Positions 16,877 to 24,679 of a DNA stretch of 64,000 nt are shown piece by piece. The notes beneath the pieces are model-generated. The model ran no database searches and was not told where the DNA came from. It saw only the letters and a program-made list of their open reading frames with translations. Numbering within the stretch: position 1 is the first letter of the stretch; every line of letters begins with the position of its first letter. The translations under genes were made by a program, and so were the position numbers. Origin of the DNA: Lachnospiraceae bacterium (GTDB taxonomy: Bacteria > Bacillota > Clostridia > Lachnospirales > Lachnospiraceae); the NCBI GenBank assembly GCA_017448245.1, contig JAFSLV010000024.1, positions 1-64,000 on the forward strand, given 5' to 3'.

Positions 16877-18853
16877 TTATTCGATGTACGCGTACACCAC
16901 CGCCTGCTGGAAATCCCAGAGCGGGTTGCATACAAGATCGTGGATCTTGCTGTTCATAATATCATAGTAGATATTGGAATACAGCGGGATCTCGGGAAGA
17001 TAGTCATTCCACTCATCGATGAAGTCCACCCAGATCTTCAGGTATGCTTCCTGATCGCCGGCTTCCACACCGTAGACCATGTCCATGGAGAGCTGATTGA
17101 GCTCCTCGCTGTCCGTGAAATTGGAGTTGTAGCCCTGGTCATAATACTCGGGGTTGGACGCCTTGGTGACAAATTGGAACGACTGGTCATAAGCCGCCGT
17201 AAAGTTGGTGGCCAGGTTGTACATGCCATAGGTCGGGATGCCGTACTGCTCGCCCTGGGAGGCGTCGCGGTACATGTAATTGAGCAGCTCCTCGAAGGTC
17301 ATGATCGACTGGTTGATCTGCATGCCCGCTTCCGCGACCTGGTCGCCGTTGGCCAGCATGACCGCCAGCAGGTCGGATACGGAGTTGCCCTCGGAGGATG
17401 CCCACTCGATGATGAGCGGCATGAGGATGCGTCCGTCGGCGAGCGTCACGTTGTGCTGGTAGTCGCCGGCTTCCTCCGCGGTTACTTCCTTATAGCGGAT
17501 GCCGGAAGTATATTCGGAGCCGTCCTCCGCCAGCACCCAGCCGTCCTCCTCGAGGACTTCGATCGCCTTTGCGGTGTCATAGGCATAGGTCTCTAAGCGT
17601 TCCGCCAGTTCTTCCTTGGCATCCTGGTACATCCACATGGCAATGCCGTACGGTCCGTGCACGACGGAACCGTAGCCGCCCGTGAAGGTATTGGCAAAGT
17701 CGTTACGATCCAGAAGATGCGCAACGGCATGACGCACCGACATGAACTGCGTCGGACCGAAGTCACACTGGAACATCAGCTTGCCGTAGCCGGCACGGTC
17801 ATAGTTGACGGTATAGAAATCACCGGTCTCTTCCAGATCCAGTGCCGCGTTGACTTCGTCGCCGCCGGTCAGGGCGCTTAAGAAGTCGATACCGCCGGTT
17901 GCCAGCTCGTCGAGCATCGTCGCCTGCACGGCCTTCACGACAATGATGCGCTCGACGGAAGGCTTCTGGCCTTCGAAATTGCCCGCATAGTTGGGATTGA
18001 TGACGACCGTTGCGGACACGGACGCCTGGTCAAAGCTCTCGAGCTGGTACGGTCCCGCGGAAATACGGTCTTCGTAGATCCAGCGCGCCGCATCGATCTC
18101 TGCCGCCGAGAGCTCGCCGCCGTCCAGATAGGCGCCCTCGCCGTCGTCCTTGACCGTCAGGTCCGCGCTGGCATACTGCTTGAGCGCGATCGGACGTAAG
18201 GACGCATAGAGCATATCAAAGTAATACGGGATAAACTCGGCGTCGATCGTGATCTCATAGGTGTAGTCATCCAGGAGTCTCAGACCCGAGATATAGTTGA
18301 CTTCGCCGTTCAGGTACGCCGTGGCGCCCACCACCTGGGATGCGCCGGCATTGTTCTTGGCGCCTGCTTCGAGTGCGGCGGGCGAATAGGCGACCAGCGC
18401 ATAGGCCACGTAATCCGCCGCCGTGATCGGATCGCCGTTATTGTACATCAGGCCCTCATTGATCTCGACCGTAAAGGTCTTGGAGCCGTCCTCGTTTTCA
18501 GCACTCGTCATGCTCTTTGCGACCGTCTCGTTCAGGATATACTCACCGTCCTGATTGGACACGATGACATCATAGTCGTCGATCAGGTCGCGCAGCGTCT
18601 TGTCCGCCGCATTATTGGTCCACCAGGCATTGCCCAGATCGCCGTTCATCTCGGTCGTCGTACCGTAGATGATCTGATTGGTCACTTCGCCTGCGGGCTC
18701 CGTGCCTTCTTCGGTGGATTCGCCCGCGTCCTGCGTCGAGGCCGCCTCGGACGATGCCGCCGGTGCTCCTTGGTTGCCACCGCCCGAGCACGCGCCGAGT
18801 ACCAGCGCAAGCAGGAGCAGCATGGCCATGCTTCTCAGAGTCTGCTTCTTCAT
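16877..18853 (-). CDS. oppA: OppA-type substrate-binding lipoprotein
   Basis: A 658-residue family 5 extracellular solute-binding protein. The N-terminus is a lipoprotein signal (KKQTLRSMAMLLLLALVLGAC) with Cys21 as the lipidated residue, then a Gly/Ser/Glu-rich linker. Conserved segments include YNNGDPITAADYVAYALVAY and VRHAVAHLLDRNDF. Start at 18853: AGAGGAGG lies 5 nt upstream, and this puts the signal peptide at the N-terminus. It is the first gene of the operon, with its own promoter at 18910-18938. Bound substrate is unknown; oligopeptides are expected from the family. Confidence 0.93.
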   Translation of the reverse strand: MKKQTLRSMAMLLLLALVLGACSGGGNQGAPAASSEAASTQDAGESTEEGTEPAGEVTNQIIYGTTTEMNGDLGNAWWTNNAADKTLRDLIDDYDVIVSNQDGEYILNETVAKSMTSAENEDGSKTFTVEINEGLMYNNGDPITAADYVAYALVAYSPAALEAGAKNNAGASQVVGATAYLNGEVNYISGLRLLDDYTYEITIDAEFIPYYFDMLYASLRPIALKQYASADLTVKDDGEGAYLDGGELSAAEIDAARWIYEDRISAGPYQLESFDQASVSATVVINPNYAGNFEGQKPSVERIIVVKAVQATMLDELATGGIDFLSALTGGDEVNAALDLEETGDFYTVNYDRAGYGKLMFQCDFGPTQFMSVRHAVAHLLDRNDFANTFTGGYGSVVHGPYGIAMWMYQDAKEELAERLETYAYDTAKAIEVLEEDGWVLAEDGSEYTSGIRYKEVTAEEAGDYQHNVTLADGRILMPLIIEWASSEGNSVSDLLAVMLANGDQVAEAGMQINQSIMTFEELLNYMYRDASQGEQYGIPTYGMYNLATNFTAAYDQSFQFVTKASNPEYYDQGYNSNFTDSEELNQLSMDMVYGVEAGDQEAYLKIWVDFIDEWNDYLPEIPLYSNIYYDIMNSKIHDLVCNPLWDFQQAVVYAYIE

Positions 18854-18909
18854 CTTTTCCTCCTCTTTGTGAAAAACCATTAAGAAACCGCCAACAAAAA
18901 CCAAAGTAA

Positions 18910-18938
18910 AGTGTACATTATTATTCTATTCCGGTCAA
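18910..18938 (-). promoter_or_regulatory. Promoter of the opp operon
   Basis: Minus strand TTGACC (complement of 18933-18938), 17 bp, TACACT (complement of 18910-18915). The -35 box lies within the last codons of the upstream peptidase gene and no terminator is seen, so opp may also receive read-through. Confidence 0.65.
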
Positions 18939-20624
18939 GTCAAACTGCCTGAGCCAGTCTGTCGCATGATTGCATACATCCGTCAGCATCGAATCCCCGA
19001 ACGGAGTTTCGAGTCCCGCATTTTGCAAAAGCTCCGTGAAGGTACCCGAACCGCCCTGTTCCGTATAGGCCATATAGTGCTTCCAGGCATCGTCCTTGTC
19101 CTCGCGGATCCTTGCCCAGAAGCTCAGCGCCACCGTCTGCGCGAGGCAGTAGTCGATGTAATAGAACGGGTAGGAATAGATATGATGCTGCCTCTGCCAG
19201 GCTTTTCCTTCCGCATAACAGGGGATCTCCCCGTCGAGCCTGATCCAGGGCTGGTAGATCCCGATGAGTCTCTTCCATTCGGCATGGCGCTCGTCCGGGG
19301 TCATCTCCGGATGCTCGTAGACAATATGCTGGAAATGATCGACCATCGTCCCGTAGGGGATGAAGATCACGGAATCCGCCAGATGACTGTAGAGAAATTT
19401 GCGGGCATCGTCCCCGAAAAATTCCTCCGCGTAGGCCTCCGCAAAGAACTCCATCGACATCGAGTGCACTTCGCAGGCCTCCATCGTCGGCAGCATCGTC
19501 GACGACGGTACGCGCTTGCGGTTTAAGTATCCCGCAAAGGCGTGTCCCGCCTCATGCGTGACGACCTCGACGTCGCCCTGCGTGCCGTTGAAATTGGCAA
19601 AGATAAACTGTGCCTCGTAGGAGGGGATCTCCGTCATGTATCCGCCGCCCTGCTTGCCCTCCTTGGAGAGGACATCGAGCATGTCATTTTCGATCATCCC
19701 GCGCCAGAACACGCTCGTTTCTTTGGAGAGCGCGTCATAAAACCGTGTCCCCGCGGCGAGAATATCGTCGCTTGTGCCCTTCGGGCGGGGATTGCCCGAG
19801 CGGAAACGCAGCGCGTTGTCCGCATAGCTCATCGGGTAGGTCTTCCCGAGACGCTTTGCCTGCGCCTCAAAGATCCCGCATGCCACGGGCACCAGATACT
19901 CCACGACCGCCTTGCGGAACCGCTCGACATCATGGATATCATAGCAGTTGCGCTTCATCCGGTAATAGCCCAGCTGTATGTAATTGTCATAGCCGAGCTT
20001 TCTGGCCATCGCATCCCGCAGCTTCACAAGCCTGTCATACAGGTCGTCAAGCGCTTTGCGGTTGTCATTGTACCACTGCCCCTCTGCCTTCCAGGCGGCA
20101 AGACGCCGCACGTCGTCCGCGTCCGTCTTGAAGGTCGTCATCTGCGGGATCGTATATTCCCTGCCCTCAAAGGGGATCTTCGCGGACGCCAGCAGCTTTT
20201 CATACTCCTGCACGAGATCGTTTTCCTGCTGCAGCTCGGGGATGATCTCCGGGGAAAACGCTTTTAAATCAATCTCCGCATTGGTAAAGATGATCTGACC
20301 GAATTCCTCCGCCAGATCCTTGCGGAAGGGGGATACGACCATCACCCGCGTAAACGCGTCGTCATATTCGCTCAGCTCCGGTCCCGTCTCGTTCCACCAT
20401 TTTTCCTCTTCGTCATAGAAGGGATCCCTGGTGTCGATCGAATGCCGGATCGAAGCGATCGTCCCCTGCGTGTTGATATCCTTGCCGAGTGTATCGTAGT
20501 CGAGAAAGGCCTGCCTTGCCTCTTCGTACGTGACGGCGTCCCGAAAGCGCGCCGTGATCTCTTTCATCCGTTCCTTGAGCGCCTCCTTGTCCGGACGCTC
20601 GTATTGCATATCGCCAAACTTCAT
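18921..20624 (-). CDS. M3-family oligoendopeptidase
   Basis: A 567-residue zinc peptidase of the thimet-oligopeptidase/PepF family with the active-site helix THEAGHAFAGYL near residue 360 and the downstream Glu helix (MEACEVHSMSMEFFAEAY). No signal peptide, so cytoplasmic; it would cleave short peptides. The ATG overlaps the stop of the EF-G paralogue by 1 nt. The opp peptide importer lies directly downstream, which fits a role in breaking down imported peptides. Confidence 0.93.
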   Translation of the reverse strand: MKFGDMQYERPDKEALKERMKEITARFRDAVTYEEARQAFLDYDTLGKDINTQGTIASIRHSIDTRDPFYDEEEKWWNETGPELSEYDDAFTRVMVVSPFRKDLAEEFGQIIFTNAEIDLKAFSPEIIPELQQENDLVQEYEKLLASAKIPFEGREYTIPQMTTFKTDADDVRRLAAWKAEGQWYNDNRKALDDLYDRLVKLRDAMARKLGYDNYIQLGYYRMKRNCYDIHDVERFRKAVVEYLVPVACGIFEAQAKRLGKTYPMSYADNALRFRSGNPRPKGTSDDILAAGTRFYDALSKETSVFWRGMIENDMLDVLSKEGKQGGGYMTEIPSYEAQFIFANFNGTQGDVEVVTHEAGHAFAGYLNRKRVPSSTMLPTMEACEVHSMSMEFFAEAYAEEFFGDDARKFLYSHLADSVIFIPYGTMVDHFQHIVYEHPEMTPDERHAEWKRLIGIYQPWIRLDGEIPCYAEGKAWQRQHHIYSYPFYYIDYCLAQTVALSFWARIREDKDDAWKHYMAYTEQGGSGTFTELLQNAGLETPFGDSMLTDVCNHATDWLRQFDLTGIE

Positions 20625-22711
20625 CAGTCTTCCTCGTTTCCTTCCGCAACCTTGGCAGCACGCGCGGCGACCTCCCTCTCCTGGACATCGGAAGGGGTCT
20701 GCTCGTAACGCGCAAATTCATACTCGTAGTCGCCCGCGCCACCGGTCATCGAGCGCAGCTGCGTGCAATAGCCGTAGAGCTCCATCTGCGGCACCTCCGC
20801 CTCGATCACCTGCTTGCCGCCGACGGGATTCATCCCGAGGACACGGCCGCGGCGCTTGTTGAGATCGCCCATGACATCGCCGGTGTAGGCATCCGGCACC
20901 GTGACCTTTAAGGTGACGATGGGCTCTAACAGCACCGGCCCCGCCTCCATAAAGCCCTTCTTGAAGGCCTGGCTGGCCGCGAGCTTGAAGGCCATTTCGG
21001 AGGAGTCGACCGGATGGTAGGAGCCGTCATAGAGAACGGCGCGGACCCCGACCACGGGATAGGCCGCCAGCGGTCCCGCCTGGCAGGATTCCACGAGTCC
21101 CTTTTCGACCGCCGGGAAGTAGTTCTTCGGCACGGAACCGCCCACGACCTCCTGCTCAAAGACATAGGGCTCTCCCATGTCGCCGGAGGGCGAAAATTTC
21201 ATCTTGACATGACCGTACTGTCCGTGGCCGCCGGTCTGCTTTTTGTATTTGTACTCGACGTCCGAATTCTTGCGGATCGTCTCGCGGAACGCCACCTTCG
21301 GCTTCATCAGGTCGATCGGCACCTTGTATTCGTTTAAGAGGCGGCTTGCCACGACCTCGAGGTGCTGGTCGCCCATGCCGTAGATGAGCATCTGGCGGTT
21401 GGCGCCGTCGTTGATGACCTTGAGCGTCGGATCCTCCGCACAGAGCTTTTGCAGGGACTGTGCGATCTTGTCGATATCGCCCTTGTTCTTGGCCATGTAG
21501 CGCATGGATGTAAAGGGCTTGCTGATATCCATCTTGGCATACTGGACGGGATTGGCCTTAGTGGAAAGCGTATCTCCCGTACTGACGTCGAGCTTCTGAA
21601 GCGCGCCGATGTCGCCCGCGTGGAGCTCCGCGACCTCGGAAGCCTTGTTGCCGGTCAGAATATAGAGCTTGCCGATCTTGAACTCATTGCCGTCATCCGC
21701 GTCATAGAGCATGTCATCCGGCTTGATGACGCCGCTCCGGACCTTAATGAGCGAGTATTTGCCGATGAAGGAATCGTTCATCGTCTTCCAGACAAAGGCG
21801 CTCTTGGGCTTGCTGAAATCATAATCCGCCTCAAAGATCTCGTTGGTCTTGGCGTTGATGCCCGCGATCTTTCGCATGTCGGGGCTCGGGCAGTACTTGA
21901 CGATATCGTCCATCAGGGTAAAGACGCCCTGCACGAGCGTATTGGACCCCATCGTCACGGGCACGATCGAGCAGTCCGCGACGCTCATGCGCACCGCCGC
22001 GCGGATCTCGGCCTCGGAGAAGGTCTCGCCGCCGAAATAACGGTCCATAAACTCTTCCGAGGTCTCCGCCACCGCCTCCATCAGGGCATCGCGGTAGAGC
22101 TTTAGGTTTTCCTCGTTGTAATCGGGAACGGGGCATTCCTTGACTTCCTTGCCTTCCCAGCGGAAGCCCTTTTCCTGGATGACATTGACGTAGCCGACAA
22201 ACTTTTCGTTTTCGCGGATCGGCAGGTTGAACGGCGCGATCTTTTTACCGTACTTGTCCTCCAGATCCTGCACGACCTGGCGGTAAGAGACATCGTCAAT
22301 GTCCATGTCCGCGACATAGATCATGCGCGGCAGCTTGTATTTTTCGCAGAGATCCCAGGCACGCTCCGTACCGACTTCGAGACCGGCCTTGCCGCTGACC
22401 ACAATGATGGCGGCATCCGCGACATTCATCGCCTCCTCGACCTCGCCCACAAAATCAAAAAAGCCGGGCGTATCGAGCACATTGATCTTGACCCCCTCCC
22501 ACTCCATCGGAATGAGGGATGTCTGGATCGAGATCTGGCGCTTCTGCTCTTCCTTTCCGAAATCGCTGATGGTATTGCCGTCCGCGACCTTGCCGACACG
22601 GCTCGTTAAGCCCGCAAGATAGCCCATGGCCTCCGCCAGTGACGTCTTGCCGCATCCCCCGTGTCCTAAGAGCACCACATTGCGGATTTTGTCAGTCGTG
22701 TACACATTCAT
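20624..22711 (-). CDS. EF-G paralogue (translation GTPase)
   Basis: A 695-residue protein with all EF-G domains. G1 is GHGGCGKTS near 16 and G3 DTPGF near 83. The G4 box reads ADMD where NKxD is usual, which may alter guanine specificity. The C-terminal domains IV and V are intact (GGHGQYGHVKMKF; PDAYTGDVMGDLNKRRGRVLGM). It differs from housekeeping FusA and is not beside rpsL/rpsG/tuf, so it is an EF-G-like accessory factor such as those in many Clostridia. GGAGG lies 6 nt upstream of the ATG. It is cotranscribed with the M3 peptidase. Confidence 0.88.
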   Translation of the reverse strand: MNVYTTDKIRNVVLLGHGGCGKTSLAEAMGYLAGLTSRVGKVADGNTISDFGKEEQKRQISIQTSLIPMEWEGVKINVLDTPGFFDFVGEVEEAMNVADAAIIVVSGKAGLEVGTERAWDLCEKYKLPRMIYVADMDIDDVSYRQVVQDLEDKYGKKIAPFNLPIRENEKFVGYVNVIQEKGFRWEGKEVKECPVPDYNEENLKLYRDALMEAVAETSEEFMDRYFGGETFSEAEIRAAVRMSVADCSIVPVTMGSNTLVQGVFTLMDDIVKYCPSPDMRKIAGINAKTNEIFEADYDFSKPKSAFVWKTMNDSFIGKYSLIKVRSGVIKPDDMLYDADDGNEFKIGKLYILTGNKASEVAELHAGDIGALQKLDVSTGDTLSTKANPVQYAKMDISKPFTSMRYMAKNKGDIDKIAQSLQKLCAEDPTLKVINDGANRQMLIYGMGDQHLEVVASRLLNEYKVPIDLMKPKVAFRETIRKNSDVEYKYKKQTGGHGQYGHVKMKFSPSGDMGEPYVFEQEVVGGSVPKNYFPAVEKGLVESCQAGPLAAYPVVGVRAVLYDGSYHPVDSSEMAFKLAASQAFKKGFMEAGPVLLEPIVTLKVTVPDAYTGDVMGDLNKRRGRVLGMNPVGGKQVIEAEVPQMELYGYCTQLRSMTGGAGDYEYEFARYEQTPSDVQEREVAARAAKVAEGNEED

Positions 22712-22749
22712 GCCTTTACCTCCATAAATTTTGTATAAAATCCCTATCT

Positions 22750-22778
22750 ATTCTACAGGAATCCCATGCATAGCACAA
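22750..22778 (-). promoter_or_regulatory. Promoter of the EF-G paralogue operon
   Basis: Minus strand TTGTGC (complement of 22773-22778), 17 bp, TAGAAT (complement of 22750-22755), giving a leader of about 30 nt before the ATG at 22711. Confidence 0.55.
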
Positions 22779-22787
22779 GAAAAAGTT

Positions 22788-23291
22788 TCAGCCCGCACCG
22801 CTTTGTGTCCGCACATAGGTGCAAAACGTGTAGGGCGTGTCAAAATAGGTCTGTTCGTCGCTTTCTTCGACAAGGCTCCAGGCGTCGAGCGCATCGAGGT
22901 CCGGAAAATACGCATCCGCGTCAAATACACGGTCAAGCCTGGTGACAAGGCACGTTGTGCAGTATTTGAGCAGCTGCAGATAGACCTGTCCGCCGCCGAT
23001 CACATAGACATCTTCTTCCGGATAAAAGGACAGCACCTTGAAGAGTTCCTCCTCGCTCCTTACGACTTGCGCTCCTTTGACGCGGAATGACGTATTGCGG
23101 CTCATGATGATATTTTCCCTGCCGTCCAGGGGCCTTCCCTGCGGAAATGTCTGCAGGGTCTTACGCCCGAGGATGACGACCTTCCCGTACGTCAGCTCCC
23201 GAAACCTCTGCATATCCGCGGGAATCCTCGTCAGGAGCGCGCCGTTCCTGCCGATCCCCCAGTGTTTGTCTGCTGCCACTATCGCTGTCAT
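22788..23291 (-). CDS. folA: Dihydrofolate reductase
   Basis: A 167-residue DHFR of standard length: MTAIVAADKHWGIGRNGALL (substrate loop), GRKTLQTFP and VYVIGGGQVYLQLL (NADPH site), with the Asp at residue 27-equivalent in PADMQRF. It reduces dihydrofolate made by ThyA. Start at 23291: GGAGGG lies 5 nt upstream. The frame stays open further upstream, but only through the repeat array, which I treat as non-coding. The gene is 490 bp downstream of thyA on the same strand. Confidence 0.95.
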   Translation of the reverse strand: MTAIVAADKHWGIGRNGALLTRIPADMQRFRELTYGKVVILGRKTLQTFPQGRPLDGRENIIMSRNTSFRVKGAQVVRSEEELFKVLSFYPEEDVYVIGGGQVYLQLLKYCTTCLVTRLDRVFDADAYFPDLDALDAWSLVEESDEQTYFDTPYTFCTYVRTQSGAG

Positions 23292-23399
23292 ACGGTCCCT
23301 CCGTGTGCTTCCTGTTCTCTTTCTCTGTCCGGCCGCGATGCCACAATGTATCCGCGGCACGGAAACGTGCCCGCGCCGTTTCGTTACGGCCGCATTGTC

Positions 23400-23545
23400 G
23401 GAAACGTTGCATATCCGCTTACGCTCGGGCGCACGAAACGTTCCGTCGAGCCGGAGCGCGCATCGTTTCGAGCAAAGGCTCTCACGATCCGCACGTCTCG
23501 ACTCCACCGCGCGCAACTCGCTAGAGCGGATATACAAGCGTTTCC
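23400..23545. repeat. Palindromic block 1
   Basis: Begins GGAAACGTTGCATATCCGCT and ends with the near-complement AGCGGATATACAAGCGTTTCC (stem of about 18 of 20 positions). An inner segment reads GTTTCGAGCAAAGGCTCTCACG. The whole block aligns end to end with the reverse complement of block 2. Confidence 0.75.
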
Positions 23546-23581
23546 TCCCTGCGGATGTACGTCGTCGGCCGCGCACTGGCC

Positions 23582-23606
23582 CGCGGATACAGTGTAGTAT
23601 CGTGAC
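23582..23606 (+). repeat. 25-bp direct repeat, copy B
   Basis: Starts CGCGGATACAGTGTAG and ends ATCGTGAC. It differs from copy C (23759-23783) at only 2 of 25 positions; an inverted, less exact copy is at 23337-23356. Copies B and C flank block 2. Confidence 0.8.
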
Positions 23607-23607
23607 A

Positions 23608-23754
23608 GGAAACGTCTGCATATGCGAAAGAGCGAGTTGCACATCGCAAAGACAAGACCCGTCCGGCGTGAGTGCCTCTGCACGAAACGACGGACATCCC
23701 GGGGCTTGTCGGAGCGTCTGATGTGCCCGAGCGAAAGCGCATATGCACGTTTCC
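23608..23754. repeat. Palindromic block 2 (inverted copy of block 1)
   Basis: Begins GGAAACGTCTGCATATGCG and ends CGCATATGCACGTTTCC, giving a long outer stem; inside, GCACATC and GATGTGC pair again. In reverse complement its centre reads GTTTCGTGCAGAGGCACTCACG, matching the centre of block 1. Confidence 0.75.
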
Positions 23755-23758
23755 GTGT

Positions 23759-23783
23759 CGCGGATAAAGTGTGGTATCGTGAC
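23759..23783 (+). repeat. 25-bp direct repeat, copy C
   Basis: Starts CGCGGATAAAGTGTGG and ends ATCGTGAC, two mismatches to copy B. It abuts the thyA stop codon, so the array begins exactly where the gene ends. Confidence 0.8.
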
Positions 23784-24679
23784 TACACCGCGATCGGAAT
23801 CTCCTTCAGCTGCTCTCCCGCGACGTCGTAATTGTCAAGCCGCACATCGTCCCTCGCAAAGGCATAAAAGTCCGTCACGTCCGGATTGAGAAAGAAGTCC
23901 GGCGCATGGCAGGGCGTCCGTGCGATGAGCTCCTCGATCAGAGGGACATGGCGGTCATAGATGTGCGCGTCCGCAATCACGTGGACAAACTCCCCGACCT
24001 GCATGCCGGAGACCTGTGCGATCATGTGCACGAGCACCGCGTACTGGCAGACATTCCACGCGTTGGCGGCGAGGATGTCCTGAGAGCGCTGGTTTAAGAT
24101 GGCATTTAAGACCAGACGGTCATCGCCTTCCTTCCCGGCCTGTCCGCCCCGCATGCCCCTGCCCCGCATTTTTTTCGGATCGGTGACATTAAAGGTCATC
24201 GAATACGCGCAGGGATACAGATGCATCTCGCTCAGATCCGCGTGCACGTAGATGTTGGTCATGATACGTCTGGAAAACGGATTGTTTTTGAGATCATAGA
24301 GGACGCGGTCGACCTGGTCGAACATCCCCTCTTTGTAGGCGTGTTTTACGCTCATCTGGTAGCCGTAGGCCTTCCCGATCGAGCCCTCTTCGTCCGCCCA
24401 CTCGTCCCAGACGCCGCTTTGAAGGTCGCGGATGTTGTTGGATTTTTTCTGCCAGATCCACAACAGCTCGTCCGTTGCCGACTTGATCGGTGTCTTTCTG
24501 AGGGTCAGGGCGGGAAACTCCTCCGTGAGATTGTAACGGTTGACGACCCCGAACTTCTTGATGGTATAGGCACTTGTCCCGTCCGGCCATTTCGGCCTGA
24601 CCTTTTCTCCCTCCGTGGATGTGCCGTTATCCAGAATATCCCGGCACATGTCGATAAAAATCCTGTCCGCAGCACTCAT
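23783..24679 (-). CDS. thyA: Thymidylate synthase (ThyA), divergent
   Basis: A 298-residue ThyA: phosphate-binding SRR in NPFSRRIMTN, catalytic Cys in LYPCAYSM, QRSQD, the dUMP-binding Asn in AANAWNV, and HIYDRH. Two things are odd: the residue after the catalytic Cys is Ala where His is usual, and a basic Gly-rich loop (KKMRGRGMRGGQAGK) follows. The N-terminal Arg loop is also rewritten. The start overlaps the stop of the MBL-fold gene (TGATG); a GTG one codon earlier is possible. Pairing with folA on the same strand fits the folate cycle of dTMP synthesis. Confidence 0.9.
   Translation of the reverse strand: MSAADRIFIDMCRDILDNGTSTEGEKVRPKWPDGTSAYTIKKFGVVNRYNLTEEFPALTLRKTPIKSATDELLWIWQKKSNNIRDLQSGVWDEWADEEGSIGKAYGYQMSVKHAYKEGMFDQVDRVLYDLKNNPFSRRIMTNIYVHADLSEMHLYPCAYSMTFNVTDPKKMRGRGMRGGQAGKEGDDRLVLNAILNQRSQDILAANAWNVCQYAVLVHMIAQVSGMQVGEFVHVIADAHIYDRHVPLIEELIARTPCHAPDFFLNPDVTDFYAFARDDVRLDNYDVAGEQLKEIPIAV

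Larger units (their letters stand above)
23337..23783. repeat. Nested palindromic repeat array filling the folA-thyA gap
   Basis: The 491 bp between folA and thyA contain no credible gene. They hold two ~146-bp palindromic blocks (23400-23545 and 23608-23754) that are inverted copies of each other, and three copies of a ~23-25-bp unit at 23337-23356 (inverted), 23582-23606 and 23759-23783 (direct). The last copy reaches the thyA stop codon. The region has no conserved start with Shine-Dalgarno. It could be a mobile repeat pair, a structured RNA between two cotranscribed genes, or both. Confidence 0.75.

Noticed and set aside
23292..23642. In-frame upstream extension of folA through the repeat array
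   Set aside because: DHFR length, the conserved MTAIVAADK start and GGAGGG before 23291 place the start there; the extension is Arg/Cys/Ser-rich repeat translation.
23337..23783. CRISPR array
   Set aside because: Repeats are few, unequal in spacing and in both orientations, with no cas genes.
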